From an uncultured Bacilli bacterium (GTDB lineage Bacteria; Bacillota_I; Bacilli_A; RF39; UBA660), in the NCBI GenBank assembly GCA_949840855.1, contig CATKYP010000081.1, positions 1 through 5,103 of the forward strand: a DNA stretch of 5,103 nt, in the 5' to 3' direction. The translations under genes were made by a program, and so were the position numbers. Below the pieces are notes generated by a model. The model did no database searches. It was not told the origin of the DNA and was given only the letters and a program-made list of their open reading frames with translations. Every line of letters begins with the position of its first letter. The stretch's first letter is position 1. Below, in pieces: positions 4,153 to 5,103 of this stretch.

Positions 4153-5103
4153 ATGAGCTATGCAATTTTTAGAGGTGAAGGGATTAAAACATTACATGAA
4201 TTATCACAAAAAGGTAGTCATAATGAGAGGACAAAAGAAAAATATAAATCTAATCCTAATATTAGAGTTGAAGATAGTAAAAATAATATTGAAATAATAA
4301 AATGCAATAAGTATGTAGACAAATTTTATGAAATGACAAGAGAGTATCAAAAAGAACATTACGATAGAATGAAGAATATGAGATCTGATAGAAAAAAGTC
4401 TTTTCATGATATGGTTAATGATTCTAAAAGTGTTGTTGCTGATGAAATGATATTCACAAGTGATAAAGACTTTTTTAAAAATATGAGTAAAGAAGAATTA
4501 CTCCACTGGGCAAATGAAACTATGAATTTTGTTTATGAAGATTTAGGTTATACGAAAGAACAAGTCTTACACGCCGTTATTCATATGGATGAAAAAGTAC
4601 CTCATTTACACTGTGTTGTTGTTCCACTTGTTAAAAAGTATGATAAACGAACAGGTACTATAAAATACACTATTTCCAAACGATCATATGTCAAAGATAA
4701 AGTTCATTTATGTGAATTACAAGATAAATACCATGAGCGATTAACCAAGAAAGGATTTAAATTAGAACGAGGAGAAAAACACACAGGAGTTAAACATTTA
4801 TCAATGGGACAATTTAAAAATGTTGCTAGATATTATGACAGACAAGCATATAAAAGTAAGAAAAAAATAGAAGAACAATACTGGAAAATAAAAGGTTCAT
4901 TACAAAATTCAAAAAAGAAAGCTCTAACTGATAAAGTAATTATTGATGGAGAAATTTATCATATTCTATTAGATTTTTTAGATATGTATAGTGAAGAAAT
5001 TCAAACTATGGTAACAAGTAGAAAATTCGTTGAAAGTTTAAATGAATTTACTTGTGATTATAGAAAATTAGAAAAACAATTTAAAAATAGTCTTATTGAT
5101 ATT
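4153..5103 (+). CDS. mobV: MobV/Mob_Pre-family relaxase, N-terminal part (cut by window end)
   Basis: The first 317 codons of a plasmid-mobilization relaxase; the window ends inside the gene. It would nick oriT, stay bound to the transferred strand and drive mobilization with a helper conjugation system. The family hallmarks are present: MSYAIFR at the start, motif I SHNER (His23, Asn24, Arg26; the equivalent His is the catalytic residue in MobM of pMV158), EMIFTSDKDFF (98-108), and the metal-binding motif HMDEKVPHLH (144-153, with His144, His151 and His153). LERGEKHTGVKHLSMGQFK (204-222) matches the family's conserved ERG region after the catalytic core, and a charged helical region follows. 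AAAGGA (4138-4143) lies 9 bases before the ATG. The upstream 60-codon ORF ends 3 bases earlier, suggesting coupled translation. Confidence 0.95.
   Translation, partial: MSYAIFRGEGIKTLHELSQKGSHNERTKEKYKSNPNIRVEDSKNNIEIIKCNKYVDKFYEMTREYQKEHYDRMKNMRSDRKKSFHDMVNDSKSVVADEMIFTSDKDFFKNMSKEELLHWANETMNFVYEDLGYTKEQVLHAVIHMDEKVPHLHCVVVPLVKKYDKRTGTIKYTISKRSYVKDKVHLCELQDKYHERLTKKGFKLERGEKHTGVKHLSMGQFKNVARYYDRQAYKSKKKIEEQYWKIKGSLQNSKKKALTDKVIIDGEIYHILLDFLDMYSEEIQTMVTSRKFVESLNEFTCDYRKLEKQFKNSLIDI

Noticed and set aside
4204..4407. Minus-strand 67-codon hydrophobic open frame
   Set aside because: It is antisense to the conserved N-terminal domain of the MobV relaxase; its apparent membrane character comes from reading A-rich codons in reverse.
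1..5103. CRISPR array, tRNA or rRNA genes, insertion sequence ends
   Set aside because: No regularly spaced repeats, no cloverleaf or conserved rRNA segments, and no transposase with terminal inverted repeats were seen.

Overview
The window is AT-rich and uses standard bacterial translation signals. Strong AAAGGAGG-type ribosome binding sites precede almost every gene. TGG encodes Trp and TGA is used as a stop (end of the SET gene), so this is not the Mycoplasma code. Together with U-tract terminators and the gene families present, this points to a low-GC Firmicute, perhaps a gut Bacilli/Erysipelotrichia-like or Clostridia-like lineage. The genus cannot be read from the sequence.

Layout. At the left edge a minus-strand gene, cut by the window, encodes an RNase Z-like metallo-beta-lactamase-fold hydrolase (1-347). 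It looks like chromosomal housekeeping or flanking DNA, but this is inference. A 251-bp divergent region (348-598) holds back-to-back promoters and a structured, terminator-containing leader for a 94-aa protein of unknown function (599-883). A second leader with promoter, hairpin and terminator (884-1100) precedes a complete 578-aa large serine recombinase (1101-2837). It is followed by a two-gene operon with its own promoter: a SET-domain lysine methyltransferase-like protein (2898-3404) and a GNAT acetyltransferase (3401-3898), overlapping by 4 bp and closed by a strong terminator. Last come a 60-codon ORF with an apparent AUU start (3967-4149) and the first 317 codons of a MobV/Mob_Pre relaxase (4153 to the window end).

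Interpretation. A large serine recombinase plus a MobV relaxase is the signature of an integrative mobilizable element (IME): the recombinase would excise and integrate it, and the relaxase would nick oriT and lead transfer using a helper's conjugation machinery. The recombinase gene probably lies near the left end, so attL may lie between the MBL gene and about position 1000. The SET-GNAT pair sits as cargo between the integration and mobilization modules. The most notable points are this pair of predicted protein-modifying enzymes, the AUU-start ORF with a perfect inverted repeat right after its start (a candidate oriT or translational control hairpin), and the two attenuator-like leaders.
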